This document shows positions 1 to 9,262 of a DNA stretch of 64,000 bases, piece by piece. Under the pieces are notes generated by a model. It searched no databases. It was not told where the DNA came from and was given only the letters and a program-made list of their open reading frames with translations. The position numbers and the translations under genes were made by a program. Position 1 is the stretch's first letter. Every line of letters begins with the position of its first letter. Location: positions 558,001 to 622,000 of the forward strand of contig CAWVKS010000008.1 of assembly GCA_963930055.1 (NCBI GenBank). The letters are read 5' to 3'. Source of the stretch: Pullichristensenella sp963930055. Its GTDB lineage: Bacteria; Bacillota; Clostridia; Christensenellales; Aristaeellaceae.

Positions 1-1232
1 AAAATGTTCTGCAAGGGTTTGTAGTCTCGGTATTCCTCGGTTTCCGCGCAGTTGATAAAATCCACCTTGAGCGTCACGGTCGGCAGGTCGCAGCCTTTAT
101 CATATTCCGCCTGCACAGCGTTGCGCATCTCGGTATAGCACTGGTCTTTGCTTTTCTTCTCGTCTCCCTCGGTGACTTCCTTCGCCTCGCTGACGGCCAG
201 ATGAATCCATTTCGGATGTGGGTAGCTGTCAATATTGGGGCTGTCGATATAGCCCTCGGGCAGATAGAGAAGATTGCCGTCCCTGTCCTCGCCGGTGGGC
301 ATGATGCGCGTGACCACATCGGTGAGGTCTACGTCGTAGGAAATGCCCAGCAGATTCTTGCCCTGCCGGATCTGCACGTTGGTATCGCTGCCCACGCGCT
401 TGACGAGGAACACATCAAACCAGTCCCGTGCCAGCTCGCCGCCGTACTTCTCCACGAGGCCACCGTCGCCGAGGATGGCGTCCACAGGGTTGACGTTCTC
501 AAAGACCACTTCTTCAGCGGTGCTGTCGAGGTCGGAATAGAAGGCAAAATCGTGTTCGGACAGGCATTGCGAAGATATATTTTGAACCACCGCCGCTCCA
601 GTCGTGGAGGACGATGGCTCATACTTGCGGATCATGTTGTCCATGAGATCATAGAACACATGACGGGCATACACGGTGATCTTGTCAAGCTCCGGCACGA
701 CCCGATAGATACGGAACGGCTGGTCGCGCAGCTGGCGGGGTTCCACCACTTCATTGACCGCCTCGCCCTGACCGGGCGTGACCTCTGTGCGCACATACTG
801 AAGCCAGTCGGTGGACATATAGCCCTGCTTGCCGTCCGGGGTCAACATCTTATACCACGAGGAAGTGGTCTTTTCCAGCAGCACGACTTCGGTACCGTTC
901 TTGTACTTCCCGATGATCTTGTACTTTGTGCCGGTGCCGGAGCGGAGCATAAGCCGCGAGCCATTCGTCCTGACCTTCCAGACCTCTCGTTTGACTTCGG
1001 GTGTGGCCTGCGTGATCATGGTGATGCCGGGCGTCATGGCGGCGGGCACGGGCGCGCGCAGGATGCAGCCCTCGACGAGGCGACGCCACTTGCCCGCATC
1101 GTCACACTAGATCGCGTGTTCAGCTCCCATTCGCCGTTTGAGTGTCTCTGTGACGGTGCAGGACATCGGCGTGACCGGGCCAATGCCGTTGCCGGAAAAA
1201 TCCGTGCAGTCCGGCGTGTAGACGCAGATCAA
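1..1232 (-). CDS. Phage tail endopeptidase/tip protein with internal SH3 domain (partial, disrupted)
   Basis: Reading the minus strand by eye gives a tail-spike/prophage endopeptidase-type protein that runs off the left edge. The start is a TTG at 1232 behind GGAGGTGA. An N-terminal beta domain (LICVYTPDCTDFSGNG...) is followed by a bacterial SH3-like insert of about 65 residues (from VWKVRTNG to TDWLQYV, containing LRSGTGTKYKIIG and SSWYKM), then the conserved body (RVVPELDKITVYARHVFYDL). It would sit at the tail tip below the distal tail protein and help open the cell wall. The frame is broken twice near 1104-1141: one extra A in the codons for ETLNGEW, and a 16-nt foreign tag that replaces about five codons before DDAGKW and adds a stop. 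Both look like assembly faults. The C-terminal half is outside the window. Confidence 0.8.
1104..1119 (+). other. Sequencing-barcode-like 16-mer inside a tail gene
   Basis: The 16-mer ACACTAGATCGCGTGT followed by T occurs here and again at 4389, same orientation and same trailing T. From memory it equals a standard PacBio barcode (the one I know as bc1012). It interrupts an otherwise continuous reading frame and creates a stop, as expected if the end of a barcoded read entered the consensus. Confidence 0.8.
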
Positions 1233-1263
1233 GAAGGATGTCACCTCCAGACGCTGTGTTCCC

Positions 1264-1301
1264 AAAACGGAAGCGAGCTGGCGCATATTGCCAGCCCGCT
1301 T
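1264..1301 (-). terminator. Intrinsic terminator after the DUF6273 gene
   Basis: A 12-bp stem (AAGCGGGCTGGC with GCCAGCTCGCTT, one mismatch) with a short loop, followed on the minus strand by CCGTTTT. It lies just after the DUF6273 stop and before the tail endopeptidase start. Confidence 0.65.
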
Positions 1302-1329
1302 GAAAACTTCATATCAAAGAATATTTGCT

Positions 1330-1971
1330 TTACGCGGAAACGTTCACCCAGACCGCCGGTCTCACGGTGTAGATATCCGCCTCCATGGAGTCTCCGAATT
1401 CGTTTACCGCGCCGTCGTAGCGCACCATCAGGGCGGCATCCTCCGGCGTCGCCTTGGTGCGCAGCCACCAGTAAGTCTTGCCCGTCTCACGGCTCACCCT
1501 GCCGCCCTGTGCGACGGCGTATTCCGTTGCGTCGGCAGTGCGGGACGCCTCATCCGGGAAATAGGCGTTCAATTCGTCAAGGCTCAGCAGGAAAACGCAG
1601 TCCTGCGTATCCGGCGCATTGGCGGTGGCGTTTGTCACCTGGACGATCCGCGCGCGTTCTTCATCGCTGAAGGCGCTGTTATAGAAATCTCCGTTCAGCC
1701 AAGCGCGCAGCGTGCATTCCGCCCATGTAACGTTCCTATCTTCCACTTCGTGAAATGGCTTGGCGTCCAACGCATATTTGGACAACAGCAGCGCGCGATC
1801 CTCCTGCCGATCCAGCACGACCCACTCGATGGGCGCCTGCCCGTCCCCTTGCTCGTAGTTGCCAAACGTGACCATGCTTCCAACGGTCGCATTGTTCAGG
1901 GCTTCCGCCTGCGCACAGCCAAGGGATGCCGCCAAAACGAGCAGCAGAACCAGAGAAATGACCTTCTTCAT
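1330..1971 (-). CDS. Secreted DUF6273-domain protein (prophage moron)
   Basis: A 213-residue protein starting at MKKVISLVLLLV, a clear Sec signal peptide (lysines, hydrophobic core, likely cleavage after AQA). The mature part has DUF6273 hallmarks: VTFGNYEQGDGQAPIEWVVLD near the start, then WAECTLRAWLNGDFYNSAFSDEER, and a C-terminal WWLRT...VRPAVWVN motif. Family members are exported proteins of Firmicutes with unknown function, sometimes likened to lectin/FGE-type folds. It lies between the distal tail and tail endopeptidase genes but has its own SigA promoter and terminator, so it can be expressed from the lysogen independently of late transcription. There is no good lipobox (SLGC lacks the -3 Leu). 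The start was chosen for the signal peptide; an upstream start would add 17 residues. Confidence 0.85.
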   Translation of the reverse strand: MKKVISLVLLLVLAASLGCAQAEALNNATVGSMVTFGNYEQGDGQAPIEWVVLDRQEDRALLLSKYALDAKPFHEVEDRNVTWAECTLRAWLNGDFYNSAFSDEERARIVQVTNATANAPDTQDCVFLLSLDELNAYFPDEASRTADATEYAVAQGGRVSRETGKTYWWLRTKATPEDAALMVRYDGAVNEFGDSMEADIYTVRPAVWVNVSA

Positions 1972-2010
1972 ACCGAATCCCGCCTCTTGGAAAGGTTTTA
2001 TCGGTTTTCT

Positions 2011-2039
2011 ATTATAATTCATATCCCCAACACGGTCAA
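2011..2039 (-). promoter_or_regulatory. SigA-type promoter for the DUF6273 moron
   Basis: On the minus strand TTGACC (2034-2039), a 17-bp spacer and a perfect TATAAT (2011-2016), ending 39 bp upstream of the chosen start codon and just after the distal tail gene stop. Confidence 0.85.
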
Positions 2040-2041
2040 GG

Positions 2042-2740
2042 TCAAAGGTATCGCCATCGCGGTTGGATCTCGACTTTGCTCACCTCGCCCGACCAGCTTA
2101 TCGCGTTCATGCCAGGCTTGAGGAGGGGAAACTCTCCGCTCATGGCGCTGTTCATGCTTGTTGTGCCGGTATAGCTTTCCTGCAATTCCGAGTCCAGCGT
2201 GATGCTGCCGGTAATACCTTCCAGCTCCACAATGGTCGTGCCGACCATAAGCGTGATGTCGCCTGTGCCGTATACTGTGACGACCGGCTCGGAATACACG
2301 CTGCCGGGATTGTTGATTGTACTGGTCGAAGCGGTCAATGTCTCCACCGGCACATTCGCCTGATACCAAAACGGCTTGCAGCGGAAATTGACGGCAAAAC
2401 TCCTGTGGGGATTCCCGCGCAGTATCTTCTCAAAAGAAATCTGGTTGGCGATGCGGGCGTAGTAAAACCCGCCCTGCCGGTGGGCGAAGGCGACCCTGCT
2501 GCTGCCCTTGAGCCACGCGGCGATGGCGGGGACCTTTGTGGGGTCGGAAAGGAAGCACTGTGCGGTGAGTACTATGTCCTCGTAGACGTCCTCGCCCTCC
2601 AGCGTCGTCAAACTACCCGGCCTGCCGGGGACATTGGTATACGTTACTCGCTCGGAAGGGATCGTGGGCGGCGGCAGCTCGGAGACGTGAATGCCATATT
2701 GCGTGCAGCGGACGCCATTCCACTCAAACCAGTCGTTCAT
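2042..2740 (-). CDS. Distal tail protein (Dit family)
   Basis: A 232-residue protein beginning MNDWFEWNGVRCTQYGIHV, with GGGAGG 5 nt before the ATG at 2740. The N-terminal half carries the Dit hallmark (PSERVTYTNVPGRPGSLTTLEG...YEDIVLTAQC) and the typical GFYYARI...FAVNFRCKPF segment. The second half is a beta-rich galectin-like region (EPVVTVYGTGDITLMVG...LDSELQESY) ending near ISWSGEVSKVEIQPRWRYL. Dit forms the hexameric hub joining the tail tube to the tip. Gene order tape measure - Dit - endopeptidase is standard for siphoviruses, here interrupted by two moron-like genes. Confidence 0.9.
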   Translation of the reverse strand: MNDWFEWNGVRCTQYGIHVSELPPPTIPSERVTYTNVPGRPGSLTTLEGEDVYEDIVLTAQCFLSDPTKVPAIAAWLKGSSRVAFAHRQGGFYYARIANQISFEKILRGNPHRSFAVNFRCKPFWYQANVPVETLTASTSTINNPGSVYSEPVVTVYGTGDITLMVGTTIVELEGITGSITLDSELQESYTGTTSMNSAMSGEFPLLKPGMNAISWSGEVSKVEIQPRWRYL

Positions 2741-2819
2741 CGCTGCCTCCCATGCCATGTTTGACGCGGTCGCGTGTGCCCACCAAATAGCCGGTGACGT
2801 TGACGCATATTCCACCCAT
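2724..2819 (-). CDS. Possible 31-residue peptide overlapping the Dit start
   Basis: An ATG at 2819 preceded by ATGGAGG opens a short frame (MGGICVNVTGYLVGTRDRVK...) that ends after DERLV inside the first codons of the distal tail gene. The good ribosome site and overlap suggest translational coupling, but nothing recognisable is encoded. It may only be a leader. Confidence 0.3.
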   Translation of the reverse strand: MGGICVNVTGYLVGTRDRVKHGMGGSDERLV

Positions 2820-2835
2820 CCCCAATACCTCCATG

Positions 2836-2864
2836 AAAAGGGCCGGGGCATCGCTGCTCCGGCC
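2836..2864 (-). terminator. Intrinsic terminator after the 225-residue phage protein
   Basis: GGCCGGAGCA pairs with TGCCCCGGCC (one mismatch) around a 4-nt loop and is followed by CTTTTC on the minus strand, between the stop at 2882 and the Dit gene. Confidence 0.7.
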
Positions 2865-2881
2865 AATGGTTTGTAACCTTG

Positions 2882-3559
2882 TCAGATATGGCAGTCCACA
2901 ATGGTGACCGCCAGTCCTTTCTCACGCGCTTCCTGCAGGTATGCCCGGAACTCTGCTTCATATCGGTTTGTACTCTCATTGGTCGCGTCGTCCAGCCCAA
3001 ACCAGCCCATTCTGCCCGGCTCATGCCATTCGCCCCCTGCCGTGACGAAGGCGTAGGTGTTGAATGCCGTCTTCCTGCGGATAAAGGTCTCCTTGTCGCC
3101 GTAGCGCTCCAGGTAGCACTCCGGCTCCCACAATTTCAAGAGATCCTCGTCCTCGCGGGGTTCGTCCCCTTCCACGCAGACCTCCCACATGCGCGCCGCC
3201 CGCCGGATCTGCGCCTCGTTCGGCGAAAAATCGCAGTCCGCGACCAGCGCCGCGTCGCAGCGATGGGGCGGATAGACGAAATCCTTGTGCCAGGGTTCCA
3301 ACGGCGCGATATAGCCGCTTTTGCCCGGGCGCAGTAGAAGCAGGCCGCGCCAGCGCCCGCCGATCACCCACCAGTCCCACCGGGCGTTGGGGTTGTGCCA
3401 GCAGCCCTTTGCCTGTCCTTTCTCGTCAAGCTGGCCGCTTTCATCCCTGACGAACACTGCGTAGGGGTCGCCAGGCGCTACCTGCTCGTTAAATGGCGCG
3501 AGCAGCGCCTCGACGTCCCCGGGCGTCCTGGAAAATACTGCGACAGAAAAGTGTGACAT
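2882..3559 (-). CDS. Conserved phage protein of unknown function (WDWWVIGGRWRG type)
   Basis: A 225-residue soluble protein starting MSHFSVAVFSRTPGDVEALLAP, with AAAGGAGG 8 nt before the ATG. It has a tryptophan-rich block (WHNPNARWDWWVIGGRWRG) and many charged residues. I recognise this architecture as a conserved hypothetical in Firmicutes phages and genomes, but no function is known to me. It sits between tape measure and distal tail genes with a terminator right after it, so it behaves like a moron inserted into the tail operon. A TTGACT box lies upstream, but no well-spaced -10 was found. Confidence 0.7.
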   Translation of the reverse strand: MSHFSVAVFSRTPGDVEALLAPFNEQVAPGDPYAVFVRDESGQLDEKGQAKGCWHNPNARWDWWVIGGRWRGLLLLRPGKSGYIAPLEPWHKDFVYPPHRCDAALVADCDFSPNEAQIRRAARMWEVCVEGDEPREDEDLLKLWEPECYLERYGDKETFIRRKTAFNTYAFVTAGGEWHEPGRMGWFGLDDATNESTNRYEAEFRAYLQEAREKGLAVTIVDCHI

Positions 3560-3627
3560 CCGCAAGTCCTCCTTTGCATTGGGTATCGTATTCATCACTC
3601 ACGGGAGCCGAAAAGTCAAGATAACTC

Positions 3628-6600
3628 TTACGCCATGCGCAGCCCTCTGCCGCGCTGCTGGCGGCGGGTCAGGCCGGCGATCTCCACCGCCAGCGCGTAG
3701 GCGTCCTGCCGGTCGTTGATGTAGAAATTGCTGCCTGCAAAGGAAATGCTGCTCTGCTGGTTGTAGGTGCGCCGGTTGTCGTTGCTCGTGGTCATGATGC
3801 TCCCGGCCTTCGCCTCGCCCGTCAGGTAGCGCGCGGCGTTGCGGATGATCTTCGCCTGCTCCTGCTTTCCTTGAGTACGCCACGGCCCCAGCCGCGCATA
3901 GTCATCACGCCGACCTCATCTTCAAAAACCTTCGACGGCGACTTGATCTTCAGTTCCGATTTTGCCGCGTTGACGGCGGCGCGCGCGGCGGAGCGCATGG
4001 CGGAGATAACGCCGCTGCGCCCGGCGTTGATACCCCCGTCAGCCGCGCATGGCATTGAGCCCGGCGGGGACGAAGCAGACTCGCGGGCATGGCGGCGGAC
4101 ACAGCGCTGCTGAGCCGCGCGGCGAGCAGAAAGGCTTCGCCGATGAAACTGTACTGACCCATGCCCTCGCCGACACCGGCGGCTACGTTGCTCCCGGTGG
4201 GGACCATGCGCGTGGAGGGCGACTGGATGCCCAGCGCGGTATTGAGCGCAGTTTCGAGGTTGGCGGCAACGGTTTCGGCGTCCGTGACCCAGCCCGCCTC
4301 GGTCATGCCCTGCGCAACGCCCTCCTTGACATGCGCGCCGATGCCGTAGGTATCGAGGCCATTGAGCATCTCAGAGATGGCCTGCAGGACACTAGATCGC
4401 GTGTTGCTGATCTCCCCGCCCTGTTGGATGGCGGCGACCAGTTCGCCCACGTAGGCGGACAGCTGCGCGACGCTCTCCGCGTCAAAGTTGAGCTTCAATA
4501 CGCTTTCTATCTGGGAAAGGTCGGTCGTCTCGCCGCCGAATCCAGCCCAGAATTTGTCCCAGCCGCCCAAGTCCTTCGTCCTGTTGTAGGATTCCAGCCG
4601 GTCGAGGATGCCATTGACCTGGTCCATGGTCGTGGCCGGCAAAAGGCCAATGGCGAGGCCCGCCGTGGTGACACCCAGCTGGTCCACCTCATCGACCAGC
4701 GGACGGATGGCGTCCACAGCTTCCTTTGTACCGGTGATCTCCGGGGTGATAAACACGTGCATCGTGCCGTCCGCGTCCAGCGTGGCCACCGTATCAGGCG
4801 TGATCGCGTTCTCTGGCACCATGTCCACGGGCACTTCCACGCCATTCTGCCAATACTTCACCTGACCGGCGGATAGTTTTTCCTCAAACTCGCCCTCATC
4901 CAGTTCGCCCAGCCGCACGGGGACTTCCAGTTCAAGGTCGGGGTTTTGGTTGAGTTCATTGTAAGCAAGGTAGTCGTAGCCGGTAATGACCACGCGGGTT
5001 TTGGGCTGGGGGATCGTAACGCCTTCCGCCTCCTGATAGGCGGTGATGTAAGCAGTAAACGATGTGAGCAGTTGCGATTTGTCGCAGCCTGTCGCCTCAG
5101 CGTAGGCGGTGACGACGGCCTCTACCTGATCCGGCGAGAGCGCGGACAGGTCTATACCCTCGGCCTCCATGTAGCGCGCGACCATTGCGGTGATGCCGTC
5201 TGGCGTAAGCGCCGTGGTCAGCGCACCGCCGGTGACTTCCTGATAGGCCAGCACAAAAGCGGTCAGGCCATCCGGGGTCAAACCCGAGGTGTCCACGCCG
5301 TTTGCTTCCATATAATTGGAGATGTAGGCGGTGATTTCGTCAGGCTTGAGTGCGGAGACGTCCGCGCCGGAAGCGAGTTCCTCATACGCCGCCACCATCG
5401 CGGTGACGTTCTCCGGCGTGAGACCCGACACGTCCGCGCCGTTGGTGGCCTCGGCATATGCGGTCACATAGGCGATGATGCCTTCCGGGGAGAGCGCCGT
5501 CGCGTCCGTTTCATCCGTGACGGTATACTTCGTTATGAATGCTTCTATTTTGGGCTGCTGCGCCTCGGAATCCTCACTGTTGGCATAGCCAGTGATGATG
5601 GCCTCTGTGGTGATCGCACCGGGGTTGGCGGCAAACTCGTTCCACCGGGCCTGCGCGCCGGTCATGTCGAGGTCGGTCGCGATCTTGAGTACCTCTTCCG
5701 GCAGCGATTGATTGAACATCGAATACAGGCCGGGGAGGTCGGTCTTAATGAGGTCGATGTAGTCCGCCACGCCCGCAAACTGATCCATGAGGCCGGACAC
5801 GTCGATGTCCGGGAACATGGCCTGTATCTCCGACTCGCTCATGCCGCTGTCCAGCAGGGATTGGATCTGCGTGAGCAGGCCGAGGTATTCAGCAAGCGCG
5901 CCTTCATCCATCTCCGCTGAAAGGTCGGCGAGGTCTTGGAGGATGGCGGGCTTTTCGCCCTCGCCAGCCATGCTGTACTCGCGCAGTTTGGTCAGCAGCG
6001 TATCTACCTGCTGGTTGGCCTGCCGAATATCTTCCTGCTCCCACACAGGCATGACCACGCCAGCAAGCGTCTGCGCATACTCCCGCGCGGCGGCGAGGCG
6101 GTCCTCATTGTAGCGGGTATTGAGCGCGTCCAATGCGCTCTGCCGCTCAGCGCTGTCCTCAATGAGCTGGATGACAGCATATTCCTTGTCATACTGCGCA
6201 TCCAATTCAGCGTTGACGGCGGCCATGCCCTCTGCAGCGGCCTTGACCGCGTTTTCGTAGACAGACACGTCCGCGCCGCTCTGTCCACGCGCCTGCGCGC
6301 GAGCGACTTCCGCTTCGACTTTTTGAGAAATGGATTCGAAGCCGTCCGTGTCGGCAGGCGTGAGGTTGTACTTGATCTCAATGGCCTCGCGGGTGTCAAT
6401 AAGCTCCTGCAGCCGGATGCGGTCAGATTCCGAGAAATAACCGTTCTGCCGCTTCTTGAGCAGAGATTCGATCTCCGAATCCAAAGAATCCAGTGTTTCG
6501 ATGTCTTTGGCTAGTTGTTCGGACACGCCCGAATATCCGCTTTCATCCGCCGTGGCCTTAAGGTTGGATAGCTCCTCGCGTGTGCTGGTAGTGAGGGCCT

Positions 6601-9232
6601 TAAAGGATTCCGTCCACGAGGACACGATCTCATCCGTTTCCTTCTCGCCGTCCGTCCACACTTTGAGCAGCCCATCCAGCCAGTCCTGCGCACTCTGCGC
6701 CTGCCGGGAGAAATCGCTGTCCGACATGCCGAAGAACGACAATCCTTCGCTGCTGCCGTAGAACGTTTCCGCGGCAGTGTTTTTCCAGTCCTCCGCCGTC
6801 TCATTCATGGATTCCAGCGCTTCCCGCGCCTGCTTTGCGCCGGAGATGTAATCGGCAAAGGCGACGGTCGCCGTCACCGTCGCGGCGGCAATGGCCAGCC
6901 ACACCGTAGGCGACCTGGACAGCGTCGAAAAGAACCCTTTCCATCCGCCGCCTGCTTTGCCCACGGCGGTGGCAAACTTGCCGATGCCGGTGGACAATGT
7001 GCCGATGCCCTTGGTGGCCTTGCCCAGCACCAGCAGCACCGGCCCGGCGGCAGCGGCATAGGCCGCCATCTTCACGATCTGCTGGCGCTGTGCCTCGTCC
7101 ATTTCGAGGAAGCCCGCCAGCAGGTCATTCGCGCCGTCGATGAGTTCCTGTATCGTCGGGTTGAGGTCGTCCCCGATTTGCTGTGCGAACAGTACGGTGG
7201 TGTTTTTGAGGTTGGTGAGCCTCGATTCCGTGGTCGCGTAGCGCTTGTTGGCCTCCTCGGTGAGCGCGGTGTTCTCGTCCCACGCGATATTGGCCATCTC
7301 CTGTGCCTTGGAGAACAGCTCGTTGGCATTGACGGCGCGCAGCAATGTGTCTCGCAGGCGGATCTCCGCGACGCCGATCTCCTGCAGGGTGGCGATGGCG
7401 GAGATGCCCTCCTCGTCCATCTGTGCCAGTCCTACGATGAACGCCTGGAACGCCGCGGCGGGGTCGCTGTCCCACAGCGTCTTGAACTGCTCCGCCGTCA
7501 TGCCCGACACGCGGGCAAAATCTTCCAACGCCTGCCCGCCCGTGGCCGCAGCCACTTCCATGTTGATCAGCGCCTTGGAAAACGCTGAGCCGCCCATCTC
7601 CGCGCGCACGCCCACCGACGACAGCGCCGCCGCGAAGCCCAATATCTGCGCTTCGCTCAGGCCGACCTGGTCGCCCGCCGCGGCAAGACGCAGCGACATG
7701 TTCATGATGTCGGCCTCGGTGGTGGCGAAGTTGTTGCCCAGGTCCACCAGCGTCGCTCCCAGGTTGCCGAACTGCGCCTGGTCCATGCTGGTGATGTTGG
7801 CAAACTTCGCCAGCGTGGAGGCGGCGTCTTCGGCGACGATGTTGGTGGAGTTGCCCAGATCGATCATGGTGCGGGTGAAGTCCACCAGATAGTCGTTCTG
7901 GATGCCCAGCTGCCCGGCGATGGCCATGGTCTCGTTGATCTCTGTCGTCGAGGCGGCCACCTGTGTGGACATCGTTTGGGTCGCCGAAGCCAGGGCGGCA
8001 AATTCCGTTTCCGTCGCATCCACGGTCTTGCGAACGCTGGTGAACGAGGACTCGAAGTCCAGCGACGCTTTGACCGCCGCCGTGCCCATGGCAAGGACGG
8101 GCGTGGAGACGGCGGTGGTAAGCGCGCGGCCCGCGCTCTCGTAGAGTTTCCCGCTGGCGGATACCCTTTTGCCGAAGGCCTCGAAGTCCTTCCCTGCCTG
8201 CGTCCACGAGGAACGCGCCGTGGCCAACTGCCTGTTGGTCTTTTCGATCTCCGCGCGCGTGCCGGCGATGGCGGCTCTGGCGCGGTTGAGGGCGGCCTCG
8301 GCATCAAGCACGGCGTCCGACGCCTGTTGCGTCTTCTCGGGGTCGTTGGCCTGCTGCGCGGCGCGCAGCTGTTCCTTTGCCCCGCGCAGCACGTTCTCAT
8401 ACTGCGCCAGCGCCTGCTGCTGGACCCCCAGCTTGTCGTTGAGCAGGGTCATCCGGGCGGTGAGGCCGGAAACACTGGTATCGACGTCCTTGATGCCCGC
8501 TGTGGCCAGTTTGAAGCGGCTCTCCGCAACGGAGATCTGCTTTCCGAAACTGGTAATGGCGGCGTTGCTCGATTCTATGGTACGCCCGGCCGCGTCCCAG
8601 CTGGTCTGGGCCAGGCGCAGCGCCTTGTCGCAGGCGGTGATCTCCGAGGCGGTCTGTTTGACGGCGGCGCGGGCGCCATTCAGCTTCGTCTGGGCGGAGG
8701 AAAAAGCGTCGGCGGCGTTCTGCGTGGACTTTTTCAGCGCCACCTGCTGGCCTTCCAGCTTCTTGACCTCTGCCGTCTGCTGGCGGTATTCTTCCTTGAC
8801 CAGGTCGAGATTGCCTCTGGCCGCGATGGTGGCGGAGTCCGTCTCGCCCAGCGCGTCGCTGTACTGGCGGTAGGTGCGCGCCGCGCCGGTGACTTCCTGT
8901 TTGAGCTGCGCCTGCCGGGCCTTTGCCTCTTCAAGCCGCCTGGCGTATTCACCCTGCCGGGCGTAGCATTCCTGCAGCTTGTCGCCGGCCTGCTGGAGCG
9001 CGCGCTCATACTGGCCGACGGCGTCCTTTTGCAGGGACATGGTGCGCTTGAGCGTGTCCAGCTTGGTAGACAGCCCGGTAGCGGTCTTTTCAAAGCCCTG
9101 CACGCCCGCGCTGGCCAGTTTGAAGGCGGACTGCGCCTCCTGGATCTGCTTCTGCACGGAGCGGATGTTGCGGGCAAAGTTGTCGCTGTTGAGCGACAGC
9201 GATACGACCAGATCGCGGAGCGTTTCGCTCAA
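3628..9232 (-). CDS. Tail tape measure protein (frame disrupted near C-terminus)
   Basis: About 1,860 residues if repaired. The N-terminus (MSETLRDLVVSLSLNSDNFARNI) leads into long coiled coil with two similar internal segments (FKLASAGVQGFEKTATGLSTKLDTL and FKLATAGIKDVDTSVSGLTARMTLL). The TP901-type core follows (FESSFTSVRKTVDATE...MDQAQFGNLGATLVDLGNNFATTEADIMNM), then two hydrophobic segments (around MAAYAAAAGPVLLVLG and PTVWLAIAAATVTATVAFA), a tandem-repeat section, and a C-terminus with GIQSPSTRMVPTGSNVAAGVGEGM. The main frame ends at 3950, but homologous sequence continues in other frames to a TAA at 3628 (KIKSPSKVFEDEVGVMTMRGWGRG, then IIRNAARYLTGEAK), so at least two indels lie between 4055 and 3860. 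One fits a lost A in GGAAAG. The protein sets tail length and is ejected ahead of DNA. Confidence 0.92.
4389..4404 (+). other. Second copy of the barcode-like 16-mer, inside the tape measure gene
   Basis: Same 16-mer plus T as at 1104, same orientation. It is read through here as the residues NTRSSV between GGEIS and LQAISEML, so the frame survives but about five or six residues are probably not native. Confidence 0.8.
5015..5500 (-). repeat. Tandem 23-24-residue repeats in the tape measure protein
   Basis: About seven degenerate units run back to back in the protein, each like LTPDGITAxVxxYxEAxGxDxSA: SPEGIIAYVTAYAEATNGAD, TPENVTAMVAAYEELASGAD, KPDEITAYISNYMEANGVD, TPDGLTAFVLAYQEV, TPDGITAMVARYMEAEGID, SPDQVEAVVTAYAEATG. 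At DNA level the copies are diverged. A helical repeat would be an easy way to change tape length by unit gain or loss. Confidence 0.85.
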
Positions 9233-9262
9233 AAGGGGTTCACCTGCCTTTGTGCGTCGGGA

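Noticed and set aside
1104..4404. Invertible or recombination segment bounded by 16-bp repeats
   Set aside because: The repeats are direct, match a known barcode from memory, and disrupt coding sequence; a technical origin explains all of this better.
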